Assembly: GCA_003112755.1 (NCBI GenBank)
Contig: BFBT01000002.1
Location: forward strand, 310,001 to 374,000
From: Lawsonibacter asaccharolyticus
Lineage (GTDB): Bacteria > Bacillota > Clostridia > Oscillospirales > Oscillospiraceae
Length of the DNA stretch: 64,000 nucleotides
Reading direction: 5' to 3'
The translations under genes and the position numbers were made by a program. The notes below the pieces were generated by a model, which was not told the DNA's origin, searched no databases, and saw only the letters and a list, made by a program, of their open reading frames with translations. Of the stretch, positions 48,628-56,624 are shown piece by piece (within the stretch, counting starts at the first letter, position 1; the number at the start of each line of letters is the position of its first letter).

Positions 48628-48925
48628 ATCAATAACCCACCGCCTATAGAGGCGGGGGTTTGCCGGAAGGCAGACTCTGATTGATTACCCTTGGCGGCCC
48701 TGGTAAGTCTACGGATACTACCGGGAGCCCGCTCCGTTATCCGGGAATAGATAGGCACCGGCGGATGTGACGCCCAAGTCTGCCGCACTGCGGCGCATGG
48801 TTAAATAGCCCTGATGGGTAGGGACAGTGCTATGCGTAAAACCCCGGAATAACATTGGGTAAGGGCACCCTACAGGCTTCGGCCTGAGCGGCTCTCTTGG
48901 TTATAGCCGCTTTTTTAGAGAGGAG
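48628..48925 (+). ncRNA. IscB-associated guide RNA (HEARO/omega RNA)
   Basis: About 300 structured bases immediately upstream of iscB, the normal place for this RNA. It begins with the left-end hairpin, contains GCCGGAAGGC-type stems, and ends in GCGGCT...AGCCGC followed by TTTTTT. The guide would be the roughly 16 bases upstream of the scaffold (before 48628). Confidence 0.7.
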
Positions 48926-49140
48926 GAGTCAAACACCATGGTATATGTGCAAAATCATCTTGGTCAGCCGCTGATGCCTACACAGGACCACCGTAAGGTA
49001 CGGCTCCTGCTCAAGGCCGGCGCCGCCGTTGTAGTACGGCGGACACCATTTACGATCCGGCTGACCACCAGAACCAAGACCTATGTCCAGCCAGTCATCC
49101 TGGGTGTGGACGCCGGCAGCAAGACAGTTGGTATGTCTGC
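48628..49140 (+). mobile_element. Truncated IscB (ISC-type) element
   Basis: The left end carries hairpin CCGCCT-ATAG-AGGCGG (48640-48655) and the HEARO/omega RNA region; iscB breaks off near 49140 and no right end follows. The first 112 bases (48628-48739) are identical to 62348-62459. Both copies are preceded by the same ATCA. The transposase is absent. Confidence 0.75.
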
Positions 49141-49150
49141 GGCTACTCAG
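48938..49150 (+). pseudogene. iscB: iscB remnant (PLMP domain and RuvC-I only)
   Basis: GAGGAGG precedes ATG 48938. The first 70 residues are a clear IscB N-terminus: VYVQNHLGQPLMPTQDHRKV (PLMP domain) then VILGVDAGSKTVGMSAAT (RuvC-I with catalytic Asp). After about 49140 the frame runs into unrelated sequence and stops at 49225. The bridge helix, HNH and remaining RuvC blocks are missing, so it is not a nuclease. The guide RNA in front is complete. Confidence 0.85.
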
Positions 49151-50037
49151 ATACTTTCAAGGCGTTGTTCTCCAGTATTGCCGATGAGACTGATATGGGT
49201 GAGCTGGATGTCTCCGATATCCTGAAGGACGCCACCATCGTCTATACCTTTGATGCCAAAACCAGCCAGCTGCAGTCAATCGTGATGGATGAGTTTGAGG
49301 TCGATATCTCCAAGGCTATGGAGCAAAGCGATCCTTCGATTGGCGAGATGAGCATGACCATGAGTATGGAGCTGAACATCTCCGATTATGGCAAGATCAC
49401 CGCCGATGATGTGGCTGTTCCCAAAAATGTGAAGGACGGCGCTGTGGAACAGAGTGAACTTGAGGCCGATGCCGGCCTCGACATCTCTACTGAGGATATC
49501 GGGCTCGGCGATGGAGCGACTTCCATCAGCCCTGCCACATCCGAAGCTCCTATAAACACAGATAAACCTACCGTCTCCCCCTCTTCTATCTCCATGTCTT
49601 TTGAAGGCCGTATGCTAAACCTTCCTTTCGACTATTCGATCCTGACCGAGGCCGGCTGGAAGGCCGTCGATGATGGTGAATATTCGTTCCTGGTCATGAA
49701 AAATGACAACTATGATGTCGAGATCTATGTCTATGACGACAACTACAGCGGAAAGGAAGCTGACCTCATCTCTGACGGTGTGTTTGGCATTGACTGCAGC
49801 GTTGGAGGCTACAATAAGCGGCCTGACATGACCATCGCTGGTTTGATCTGGGGTGCCTCCGATGAGGATGTGAAAGCTGCCCTGGGTGAGCCTGAGTACC
49901 TTTCCTCCTCTCCGTATGGCACCAGCTATGAATATACGATTAAGGATGCCTCTGCCAGCATGGAGTATGACATCTCCGTCCGAGTTGACAAAGCTGAAGG
50001 CCTGTCCGAGATCGATGTCCGAGCTACAAAGTTCTAA
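49141..50037 (+). pseudogene. Secreted lipoprotein gene lacking its 5' end, fused behind iscB
   Basis: From about 49141 the frame reads GYSDTFKALFSSIADETDMG onward for 298 residues to 50037. It has the look of a Firmicutes lipoprotein: an LppX/DUF-like N-terminal domain (DGSIVY-type strands, YTFDAKTSQLQSIVMDEFEV), a Ser/Thr/Pro linker (about residues 125-150), and a second domain (NLPFDYSILTEAGWKAVDDG ... DMTIAGLIWGASDEDVKAAL). The signal peptide and start are gone; a TTG at 49165 is a poor start. The iscB element replaced the 5' end, so the gene is probably dead or expressed as a cytosolic fragment. Confidence 0.72.
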
Positions 50038-50122
50038 TCCTTTATTAACGAAAAATGCGGTGAGGGGTTCTCCGGTCTACCGGAGGACCCCATTGCCCTA
50101 TCTATGGTCCGTGAGACCTGCC
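50038..50122 (+). repeat. Boundary palindrome family, copy 10 (left arm only)
   Basis: Opens CCTTTATTAACGAAAAATG directly at the stop of the broken lipoprotein gene; CTCCGGTC/ACCGGAGG inner hairpin; GGTCCGTGAG at 50106-50115. No core or right arm. Confidence 0.7.
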
Positions 50123-50140
50123 GAAAGGAGTTGTACGACT

Positions 50141-50344
50141 ATGGCAGACCCTCTGCTTCTTGCTGATATGAGCGGTATGAACGCACGCTTCAGGCTGGAA
50201 GAAGCCATCCGGTGCGGCGACGCGAACGCCGTTAAGCGGTTCTTCAGTGCAGTACCGGGATTGTCAGAAGCTCCTTCTAAGCAGCCGCAAGGCTGTTTAG
50301 GAGGTGAGGTTCACTATGGCAAAAGGGCTACCCAGGTTTGGTAG
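50141..50344 (+). CDS. Small unknown protein, 67 residues
   Basis: GAAAGGAG precedes ATG 50141. The product starts ADPLLLADMSGMNARFRLEE, with a mixed helical centre. A second, overlapping ORF (ATG near 50316 after TTTAGGAGGTGAGG) reads MAKGLPRFGSHLSLFEEKPP before running into the recA terminator, so the pair may be remnants of a rightward operon cut off by recA. No promoter of the replicon type is found here. Confidence 0.5.
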   Translation: MADPLLLADMSGMNARFRLEEAIRCGDANAVKRFFSAVPGLSEAPSKQPQGCLGGEVHYGKRATQVW

Positions 50345-50368
50345 CCATCTTTCTTTGTTTGAAGAAAA

Positions 50369-50401
50369 GCCGCCGGCGGCCAGAATGACTGCCGGCGGCA
50401 T
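50369..50401 (-). terminator. Intrinsic terminator of recA
   Basis: GCCGCCGGC and GCCGGCGGC pair perfectly, followed by TTTTCTTC on the minus strand. Confidence 0.85.
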
Positions 50402-50415
50402 TGCTGTTTGTTGGA

Positions 50416-51486
50416 TCAGTCGTCCAGTTCGGGCAGATCCTCCTCATGGAGGTTGTCGGGCGCCGGCCGCATGACGGCGGCAGCAGCGTCACGAATCTTG
50501 GCCTCGATTTCATTGGCCACATCCGGATTATCCTGAAGGAATTGCTTGACGGCTTCCTTACCCTGGCCGATGCGGGTCTCGCCCATGGAAAACCAGGAAC
50601 CGGACTTCTGGACGATGCCAAATTTGACGCCCAGGTCTACCAGCTCACCCAGCTTGGAGATGCCCTGCCCGTAGAGGATATCAGCCTCGGCAATGCGGAA
50701 GGGCGGAGCGACCTTGTTCTTCACGACCTTGAACTTGGTGCGGTTGCCCACCAGGTCAGAGCCACTCTTGATGGCCTCGATCCGGCGCACATCAATGCGG
50801 ACTGAAGCGTAGAACTTCAGGGCCCGGCCGCCGGTGGTGACTTCCGGATTTCCATAGGCGACACCGACTTTTTCTCGTAGCTGGTTGATAAAGATGACGA
50901 TGCAGTTGGTCTTGCTGACGGCGCCGGCCAGTTTGCGGAGCGCCTGGCTCATTAGCCGGGCCAGCAGGCCCACATGAGACTCGCCCATGTCACCTTCAAT
51001 CTCAGCTTTTGGGGTGAGGGCTGCCACTGAGTCGACTACCACCACATCCACGGCGCCGGAGCGGACCAGAGCCTCGCAGATCTCCAGGCCCTGCTCACCG
51101 GTATCTGGCTGGGAAATGAGCATCGAGTCAATGTCTACGCCAAGGGCCTTGGCGTAGTTTGGATCCAGGGCATGCTCAGCATCAATGAAAGCAGCCTCGC
51201 CGCCCAGCTTCTGGGCCTCAGCCAAGATGTGTAGGGCCAGGGTCGTCTTGCCTGAAGACTCAGGGCCGTAGATCTCGATAATGCGACCGCGTGGGACGCC
51301 ACCGATGCCCAGGGCAATGTCCAGACCCAGGGAGCCGGTGGGCACTGCCTCCACCGCAATGCCCTGATTCTCGCCCAGACGCATGATAGAACCCTTGCCA
51401 TAGGCCTTCTCGATTTGGGCCATGGCCGTCTCCAGCGCCTTCTGCTTGTCGGTTGTGCCAGCGGTGTTTTCTTTCTTGATCGCCAT
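50416..51486 (-). CDS. recA: RecA recombinase
   Basis: 356 residues, AGGAGG before ATG 51486. Canonical throughout: [20 protein letters not shown] (Walker A), [17 protein letters not shown], the L1/L2 region with [20 protein letters not shown], and a C-terminal acidic tail (EEDLPELDD). It binds single-stranded DNA, catalyses strand exchange and triggers LexA cleavage. A mobile replicon carrying a full host-like RecA beside ssb suggests its own repair or recombination-dependent replication. Monocistronic, replicon-type promoter. Confidence 0.98.
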   Translation of the reverse strand: MAIKKENTAGTTDKQKALETAMAQIEKAYGKGSIMRLGENQGIAVEAVPTGSLGLDIALGIGGVPRGRIIEIYGPESSGKTTLALHILAEAQKLGGEAAFIDAEHALDPNYAKALGVDIDSMLISQPDTGEQGLEICEALVRSGAVDVVVVDSVAALTPKAEIEGDMGESHVGLLARLMSQALRKLAGAVSKTNCIVIFINQLREKVGVAYGNPEVTTGGRALKFYASVRIDVRRIEAIKSGSDLVGNRTKFKVVKNKVAPPFRIAEADILYGQGISKLGELVDLGVKFGIVQKSGSWFSMGETRIGQGKEAVKQFLQDNPDVANEIEAKIRDAAAAVMRPAPDNLHEEDLPELDD

Positions 51487-51528
51487 GATATTTTACCTCC
51501 TTGATCCTGAATTTGATCTTCTATATGT

Positions 51529-51558
51529 ATTATATGCAGAACTCCGTTTTCGCATTTT
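51529..51558 (-). promoter_or_regulatory. Promoter of recA
   Basis: Minus strand: AAAATGC, 13 bases, TGCATATAAT. No LexA-box-like palindrome (GAAC-N4-GTTC) is evident. Confidence 0.75.
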
Positions 51559-51565
51559 GGATAAA

Positions 51566-51597
51566 AGAAAACGGCCCCCGAAGGGGCCGTTTTTTGG
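51566..51597 (-). terminator. Bidirectional intrinsic terminator after ssb
   Basis: AACGGCCCC, loop CTTC/GAAG, GGGGCCGTT with T-rich flanks on both strands. Confidence 0.9.
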
Positions 51598-51604
51598 TTG
51601 CTGC

Positions 51605-52570
51605 TTAGAACGGCAGCTCGTCGTCCTCGTCCTCGACGGGGGTGAAGTTGCCGGCAGCAGAGGTGTCGGGCTCGGCGGCGGCAGCAGCGGAACCAGCGGC
51701 GGGGGCAGGCGCAGAACCATCGCGGGGACCATACTTGATCACCGTGACTGCATCACCGCGGGGCCGGATCTGGTAACTGATGTTACCGTTGTACTCCCGA
51801 GCCTCAACAGCCCCGGAGACAACCACAATGGCACCGTCGGCGATCACCTTTGCCAGCCCTTCGGCACGGGTGCCAAAGACAGAGGCGTTGATAATGGTCT
51901 TCTTGCCATCATACGCCTTCTCCTTGTTGTATGTGCCGTTGGCCAGGTCGCAGATTTTCTCTGCAGACATCTGGGTACGGATCCCAAACTGGAGATAGGA
52001 GTTGCCCTTGGGACTGGTCCCCAGAGGTTTGGCGCCAATGACGGTGCCGCTGACCGTGCAGGCCATGGGCAGGGTTCGGTCCAGACCGTCCTGACGGCTC
52101 TTGTAGGCCAGGGTGGCAACGGCAATGTCGCTGCCAACGGTGGGATCCACACCGTCCTTGAAAGACCCGGCATCGATCAGGTTGTCCACCTCGATCTCCA
52201 GACGCTCACCCGGATTACCATCCTTGGTGGTGAACTGACGCCATACCAGACGACCAGCCACGACCACATGCCGGCCCTTGTTCAGGACAGAGCTGACCTT
52301 CTCAGCGGCCTGGCCATAGAGTTTGATGGTGGCGAACTCGGGAGCAACATAGGACTTCTCCTTGTCATACTCATTCTTGGCCAGAGCCATCAGCTGATCG
52401 GCGGCGCAGGGAAGCCCGATGGAAGCAGACAGAAAAGCCTTCTTGTCATCGTGGGCAGCGCTGAAGTAAGGAGCGGGAGAAGAGACATAGCCCTCCAGCT
52501 GGAAAGCATAAGGCTCACCCTTGGTTGTCATACCGACACTGTGGGTCTTGTAACGATTCTTGTTCTCCAT
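51605..52570 (-). CDS. ssb: Two-domain single-stranded DNA-binding protein
   Basis: 321 residues from ATG 52570 after GAAGGAG; a TTG six codons earlier overlaps the site and is rejected. Two OB-fold regions are recognisable: about 20-135 (FQLEGYVSSPAPYF ... VAGRLVWRQFTTKDGNPGER) and about 150-275 (CTVSGTVIGAKPLGTSPKGN ... VVVSGAVEAREYNGNISYQI). A Gly/Ala/Pro tail ends in DEDDELPF, the acidic tip by which SSB recruits partners. Bacterial SSB normally has one OB fold and acts as a tetramer; this tandem form could act as a dimer. Monocistronic next to recA. Confidence 0.85.
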   Translation of the reverse strand: MENKNRYKTHSVGMTTKGEPYAFQLEGYVSSPAPYFSAAHDDKKAFLSASIGLPCAADQLMALAKNEYDKEKSYVAPEFATIKLYGQAAEKVSSVLNKGRHVVVAGRLVWRQFTTKDGNPGERLEIEVDNLIDAGSFKDGVDPTVGSDIAVATLAYKSRQDGLDRTLPMACTVSGTVIGAKPLGTSPKGNSYLQFGIRTQMSAEKICDLANGTYNKEKAYDGKKTIINASVFGTRAEGLAKVIADGAIVVVSGAVEAREYNGNISYQIRPRGDAVTVIKYGPRDGSAPAPAAGSAAAAAEPDTSAAGNFTPVEDEDDELPF

Positions 52571-52621
52571 GGAAATATTCTCCTTCAATGATTTATTTTC
52601 CCCAGATTGTGAGGATGTTTG

Positions 52622-52651
52622 ATACTATGCAAAGCGCAAAAAAACAATTCC
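52622..52651 (-). promoter_or_regulatory. Promoter of ssb
   Basis: Minus strand: GGAATTG, 13 bases, TGCATAGTAT. Confidence 0.65.
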
Positions 52652-52688
52652 AAGCGCCTGCGGGCTGTTGGATTGTGCGGACCCAGCA

Positions 52689-52856
52689 GTTTTTTACCCA
52701 AAAATGTGGCGGAGGTTCGTCCTTCTGCCAGAGCTGGGCTGCCTCTCATATGGTCCGTGAGAGCTCCGTGGTAGGGGAAAACTCACGGACCATAAGCGAA
52801 GAAGCGACACCCTGGCGGAAAAGAATTTCCCATCCAGCTTTTCTTGGTTAGAAAAG
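52689..52856 (+). repeat. Boundary palindrome family, copy 11 (complete, compact)
   Basis: Left end TTTTTTACCCAAAAATGTGG, right end TTTTCTTGGTTAGAAAAG. GGTCCGTGAG at 52752-52761 faces CTCACGGACC at 52782-52791 only 20 bases apart, the shortest centre in the family. Its right end supplies the stop codon of folA (52848-52850). Confidence 0.85.
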
Positions 52857-53351
52857 ATTGGGCGTCCGCTCATAGGTGACAAATTGAAAACTCAGTCCGT
52901 TTTCGAAAACAGGCCGGCTCACTGAAAGCCTCCTCCATGTAGGGTCAGCATCCAGGTTTGGGAAGAACGCATCAGCGCCCTCTGCCTCGGCAAAAACTCT
53001 GGTAAGAAAGACCTTTCGGCACTGTCCCAGCATAGCGGCATACACGCTCGCTCCGCCGATGACCCATACCTTCTCTGTGTTCTCTTTAACAGCCATGTGA
53101 AGGGCCGCTTTGATGTTGTCAGCAAATTCCACCCTCTCCCGGGCAAATGCCGAATTGTGGGTAAGAACAATGTTCCGGCGCTTAGGCAGTGGCCGACCAC
53201 CAGGGAGCGAATCCAGAGTCTTCCGGCCCATGATGACTGTCCCATTTGTGGTTAGCTTCTGGAACCGGCGCATATCGGTTGGAATGGAAAACAGAAGCCC
53301 ATTGTCCTTTCCAATAGCCCAGTTCCGGTCTGCAGCGACAATGGCATTCAT
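52848..53351 (-). CDS. folA: Dihydrofolate reductase
   Basis: 167 residues from ATG 53351, overlapping the thyA stop (TGATG). Canonical: NAIVAADRNWAIGKDNGLLF, IPTDMRRF with the catalytic acid, TVIMGRKTLDSLPGGRPLPK, RNIVLTHN, VWVIGGASVYAAML, and FQFVTYER at the end. It regenerates tetrahydrofolate from the dihydrofolate that thymidylate synthase makes, so the coupling to thyA is functional. The last codons lie in the end of repeat copy 11. Confidence 0.96.
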   Translation of the reverse strand: MNAIVAADRNWAIGKDNGLLFSIPTDMRRFQKLTTNGTVIMGRKTLDSLPGGRPLPKRRNIVLTHNSAFARERVEFADNIKAALHMAVKENTEKVWVIGGASVYAAMLGQCRKVFLTRVFAEAEGADAFFPNLDADPTWRRLSVSRPVFENGLSFQFVTYERTPNLF

Positions 53352-54181
53352 CACACGGCCACCGGGATCTGCTCGTGGAATTCAGCTGGAGTGTATCCTT
53401 CCATAGAGAAGCTGTCCCGGGTGAAGGCGTAGAAGTCAGTCACCGACTGATCGATGATAAACTTGGGGGCTGGGGACTGCTTTGCTTCCAGCAGCTTTTC
53501 CACGGCCGGCACATGCCGGTCATAGATGTGGGCGTCAGCGATGACATGGACCAGCTCGCCTGCCTCCAACCCAGAGACCTGGGCAATCATGTGGAGCAGG
53601 ACCGCGTACTGGGTGACATTCCAACCATTGGCCGTCAGCATGTCCTGACTGCGCTGGTTCAGGATAGCATTCAGCGTATTGCCGCTGACATTGAAGGTCA
53701 TGGAATAGGCGCATGGATACAGGGCCATCTCGCTAAGATCATGATGATTGTACAGGTTGGTCATGATACGACGGGACGCCGGATCATGCTTTAAGTCCCA
53801 AAGAACCTTGTCTACCTGGTCCATGTCACCCTGCGGATAGTGGTGCTTCACGCCCAACTGGTAGCCGTAGGCCTTGCCGATGGAGCCAGTCTCATCGGCC
53901 CACTGGTCCCAAATCTTGCTGTTCAGGTCGTGGATGTTGTTGGACTTTTTCTGCCAGATCCAGAGCAGCTCATCCACCGCCGTCTTCCAATAGGTTCGGC
54001 GAACGGTGAGGATCGGGAATTCCTTGCGTAGGTCATAGCGGTTGATCACACCAAATAGTTTGATGGTGTGGGCAGGAGAACCATCGTCCCATTTGGGCCG
54101 CACTGGGCAATCCGTATCCCATACCCCATGGGCGAGGATATCCTTGCAGTTTTGTACGAAAATTTGGTCTGCGTAACTCAT
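53351..54181 (-). CDS. thyA: Thymidylate synthase (ThyA type, divergent)
   Basis: 276 residues. ATG 54181 after AAAGGA is preferred to an ATG six codons upstream that has no site. Family blocks: FPILTVRRTYWKTAVDELLW, RRIMTNLYN, LYPCAYSMTFNVSG with the nucleophile Cys, NQRSQDMLTANGWNVTQYAV and IADAHIYDRH. The usual PCH is PCA, and the GPVYGxQWR block reads GKAYGYQLGVK. These changes are shared by some phage-type enzymes. It methylates dUMP to dTMP using methylene-tetrahydrofolate. Forms an operon with folA. Confidence 0.9.
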   Translation of the reverse strand: MSYADQIFVQNCKDILAHGVWDTDCPVRPKWDDGSPAHTIKLFGVINRYDLRKEFPILTVRRTYWKTAVDELLWIWQKKSNNIHDLNSKIWDQWADETGSIGKAYGYQLGVKHHYPQGDMDQVDKVLWDLKHDPASRRIMTNLYNHHDLSEMALYPCAYSMTFNVSGNTLNAILNQRSQDMLTANGWNVTQYAVLLHMIAQVSGLEAGELVHVIADAHIYDRHVPAVEKLLEAKQSPAPKFIIDQSVTDFYAFTRDSFSMEGYTPAEFHEQIPVAV

Positions 54182-54205
54182 TTTAATTTTTCCTTTCATT
54201 TTTTT

Positions 54206-54233
54206 GGGAAGGGTCCGGGGAATTTTTCCCCGG
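54206..54233 (-). promoter_or_regulatory. Strong hairpin directly upstream of thyA
   Basis: GGTCCGGGGAA, loop AAA, TTCCCCGGACC. On the minus strand it is followed by CTTCCCAAAAAAATG, with no T-run, so it is not a standard terminator for the 760-residue gene. It may protect or process the transcript between the two genes or influence thyA translation. Confidence 0.6.
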
Positions 54234-54247
54234 ACCTCCCTGCCTGA

Positions 54248-56530
54248 TTAGATGTACATATACATATCGTCGTTCGGTGCCGGCTTGATATTGATCTTCC
54301 CATCCAGGTTTGGATATGCCTTGGCGAATCGCTTAGCCTGGTACTCGGTGATAGTCCGCACCTGCTTATCCAATTTCCACTGGGTGAGCTTCAGCGGCCA
54401 ATCAGGATCTTTGCAGATCTTGGGGTCGACTGTGTCGATGAATGCCTTCTCCTGCTCCTCCCGCTGGCGGATGTAGTCCATCGCCTTCTTGAGGTAGCGG
54501 ATGGCATAGGCGTAGTCGACAACCTTACCGCCGATTGTCCAGCCGCCCAGCTTATTATTGGTGATGACCCACTCCAACCAAACCGAGTTCATGTAGGTCA
54601 GGTTCACGAACTCATTGTTGTAGAGCTCAAAATTGGACCTAGACTCGGTGCCAGTGCGCCAACCACTGGATGCCTTGGGTACAGACACAAACACATGACG
54701 CTGGGTCTCCGTGTACCGCTCCAGGATCTCCACCTCCGGGTCCAGTGAGTTGTCGGCTCGGCAGCAGTAAGGCCCTGCGTATTTGGGGCTGCCATCCGGC
54801 TTCTTGCCAACCTCATAGCGGTAGCGCAGCCATTCCTCCGGCTCGTCGTATTCCACAACATTGGCCTTATAGAGCTTGCAGTCCTCCACCGAGCAGTCAT
54901 GAGTCCGGTTGCGGTCTCCCCTACCCCGGGTATTCTGCCAGGTGTCAGAGCGCCAGCCCCCATAGAAACTGCGGTCTCGCTCCGGAACCAGATACTGGAT
55001 TGTGAGGAGCTGGTCGCCCTCGTGGACCTGTTTGTTGCATAGAGCCAGGATGTTGGTGAAGGAGCCAAACCGGTTGTCAGTCAGAGATTTGTCAGCCATT
55101 GAATAGATAACATACTCAGACTGCTTGTTTAGCTTAACGCCCTCCGGCAACGGCAGCAGCGGCGAGTTATCAACAATACCTTGAAGGATATTGTAGACAA
55201 ACGCCCTGGAGATGATGCCATCTATGATCTGCTTGCGGGCTTCCTTCTGCGCCTTCTCATATCGCCTCCGGTCACTCTCAAAGTGGAATTCCTTGGGTTC
55301 ATCTGGGGTCACCTCAGTGATGACCCGGCTGACGATCAGGTCGTCGCTGATGTGAACGCGGTCTTCGTCCGTCCAGCCCAAGTAGACATTTTCACCGTTG
55401 CGGATGACAATGCCTACCGTCCGGCCATGATAGTAGTCGTAGTCCTCCAGCATGTTGCTGTACGGAGAATCTTCCTTGCGCCCAAGCGTGCGCCCAGTCC
55501 GGCTCAGCCGAACCAACATGACACAGCGGTCGTTGGGTGCGAATGTCTCCAGAGCCAGCGGATGATGCTGAAGGAAACTCTCGAACATACCCAGCTTATC
55601 CCACTGCAACTCATACAAAGAGGCGATGCGGCCCAGGTCCTCATCCAGGAAGCGCAGCTTCTGATAGATGACGATCGGTTCAGTGTTAGGAGCATTCTTA
55701 CCCTTACGGATGTGGGCGAACTTGACAACCTCACCGGCATAGCAGCGAATGGCATAGAGCTGCGAGTCCAGGAGAAAAATCTGGTTCTCCAGGCTTTCCT
55801 TCATAGCCTCCATCTCGGCCATCTTCTCCTCCAGCTGAGCCATCAGATTCTGCTTCTTCGCCTCCAGAGTAGCCTGCAGGGCGTCGATTTGGGCCTTCAG
55901 CCCGGCTAGTTCCTTGGAGCGGGCGTTCCGGATGTCCTCCTTCTGCTGCTCCAGCGCGTCGATCGCCGACTTATTTTCCTCCAGCTTGGCGGACAGAGCG
56001 TTGCCGGTAAGCAGCCCCTGCTGGTCGGCAGGGACGATTGCAGAGCCCTCAGAGCCCATGGGCACCGAAAGCTGGGCCCGGAGCTCGGCCGGCGTCACAT
56101 CGGACAGGTCGGCCTCCGGGATGTACTCCAGGTACTTTTCGGGCGTAGGAACGACGATGCCCTTGTCAGGGTTGCCCAGGTACAGGTAGGCATACTTACC
56201 GTCCCCCCAGGCGCCCACCTTCAGTGGCTGTCCATACTCGTCAGAGAAGAGATGGAACTGCTGAATGCGGGTGATTACCGCCTCGCGTGTTTCTTTCCAG
56301 GCTGTCTCCTTGGACCGACCGAACCCGCCGTAGCCGCCCTGAGGCTGGAACATCTCGTCTACCGCGCTGTCGACTCGGCTGCGCTTGTAGCCTTCTCGTT
56401 GACCCTTAGTGGCCTTCCGCATCTGATCATGGGCGGCGTCCATGGCATCCAGAGTCTCCAGGCTGGAGTACCAGGCCAGGTAACCGTCATAGTCGGTGAA
56501 GCGGGCGGAGCCGTTTCGTTTTTCAGACAT
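54248..56530 (-). CDS. Large unknown protein with central coiled coil, 760 residues
   Basis: ATG 56530 follows AGGAGG; the longer ORF upstream is not credible. Residues 1-165 are mixed and Gly/Tyr-rich (MFQPQGGYGGFGRSKETAWK), 175-265 a long coiled coil (KLEENKSAIDALEQQKEDIR ... EEKMAEMEAMKESLEN), and the rest is a large alpha/beta part with several Cys/His residues (HDCSVEDCKLY; GPYCCRADN). It ends PAPNDDMYMYI. No signal or membrane segment. The size and coiled coil fit a structural or helicase-loader-like role, but no family is recognised. Confidence 0.78.
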   Translation of the reverse strand: MSEKRNGSARFTDYDGYLAWYSSLETLDAMDAAHDQMRKATKGQREGYKRSRVDSAVDEMFQPQGGYGGFGRSKETAWKETREAVITRIQQFHLFSDEYGQPLKVGAWGDGKYAYLYLGNPDKGIVVPTPEKYLEYIPEADLSDVTPAELRAQLSVPMGSEGSAIVPADQQGLLTGNALSAKLEENKSAIDALEQQKEDIRNARSKELAGLKAQIDALQATLEAKKQNLMAQLEEKMAEMEAMKESLENQIFLLDSQLYAIRCYAGEVVKFAHIRKGKNAPNTEPIVIYQKLRFLDEDLGRIASLYELQWDKLGMFESFLQHHPLALETFAPNDRCVMLVRLSRTGRTLGRKEDSPYSNMLEDYDYYHGRTVGIVIRNGENVYLGWTDEDRVHISDDLIVSRVITEVTPDEPKEFHFESDRRRYEKAQKEARKQIIDGIISRAFVYNILQGIVDNSPLLPLPEGVKLNKQSEYVIYSMADKSLTDNRFGSFTNILALCNKQVHEGDQLLTIQYLVPERDRSFYGGWRSDTWQNTRGRGDRNRTHDCSVEDCKLYKANVVEYDEPEEWLRYRYEVGKKPDGSPKYAGPYCCRADNSLDPEVEILERYTETQRHVFVSVPKASSGWRTGTESRSNFELYNNEFVNLTYMNSVWLEWVITNNKLGGWTIGGKVVDYAYAIRYLKKAMDYIRQREEQEKAFIDTVDPKICKDPDWPLKLTQWKLDKQVRTITEYQAKRFAKAYPNLDGKINIKPAPNDDMYMYI

Positions 56531-56594
56531 GTATTTACCTCCTTTTAGATTGTCTTCCCCTTCGATATGTGTCTCCAAATCGCGGGATGATTGA

Positions 56595-56624
56595 ATGATA
56601 TGCAGGTTGGCCGCTGTCCATTCA
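56595..56624 (-). promoter_or_regulatory. Replicon-type promoter
   Basis: Minus strand: TGAATGG, 13 bases, TGCATATCAT; the upstream box overlaps the last codons of the Mrr-like gene. Confidence 0.65.

Noticed and set aside
49165..50037. Lipoprotein fragment as an intact gene from TTG 49165
   Set aside because: There is no ribosome site or signal peptide, and natural protein sequence continues upstream to the iscB junction, so the 5' end has been lost.
51422..52591. 389-residue plus-strand ORF opposite ssb
   Set aside because: Antisense to a gene with two clear OB domains; no ribosome site.
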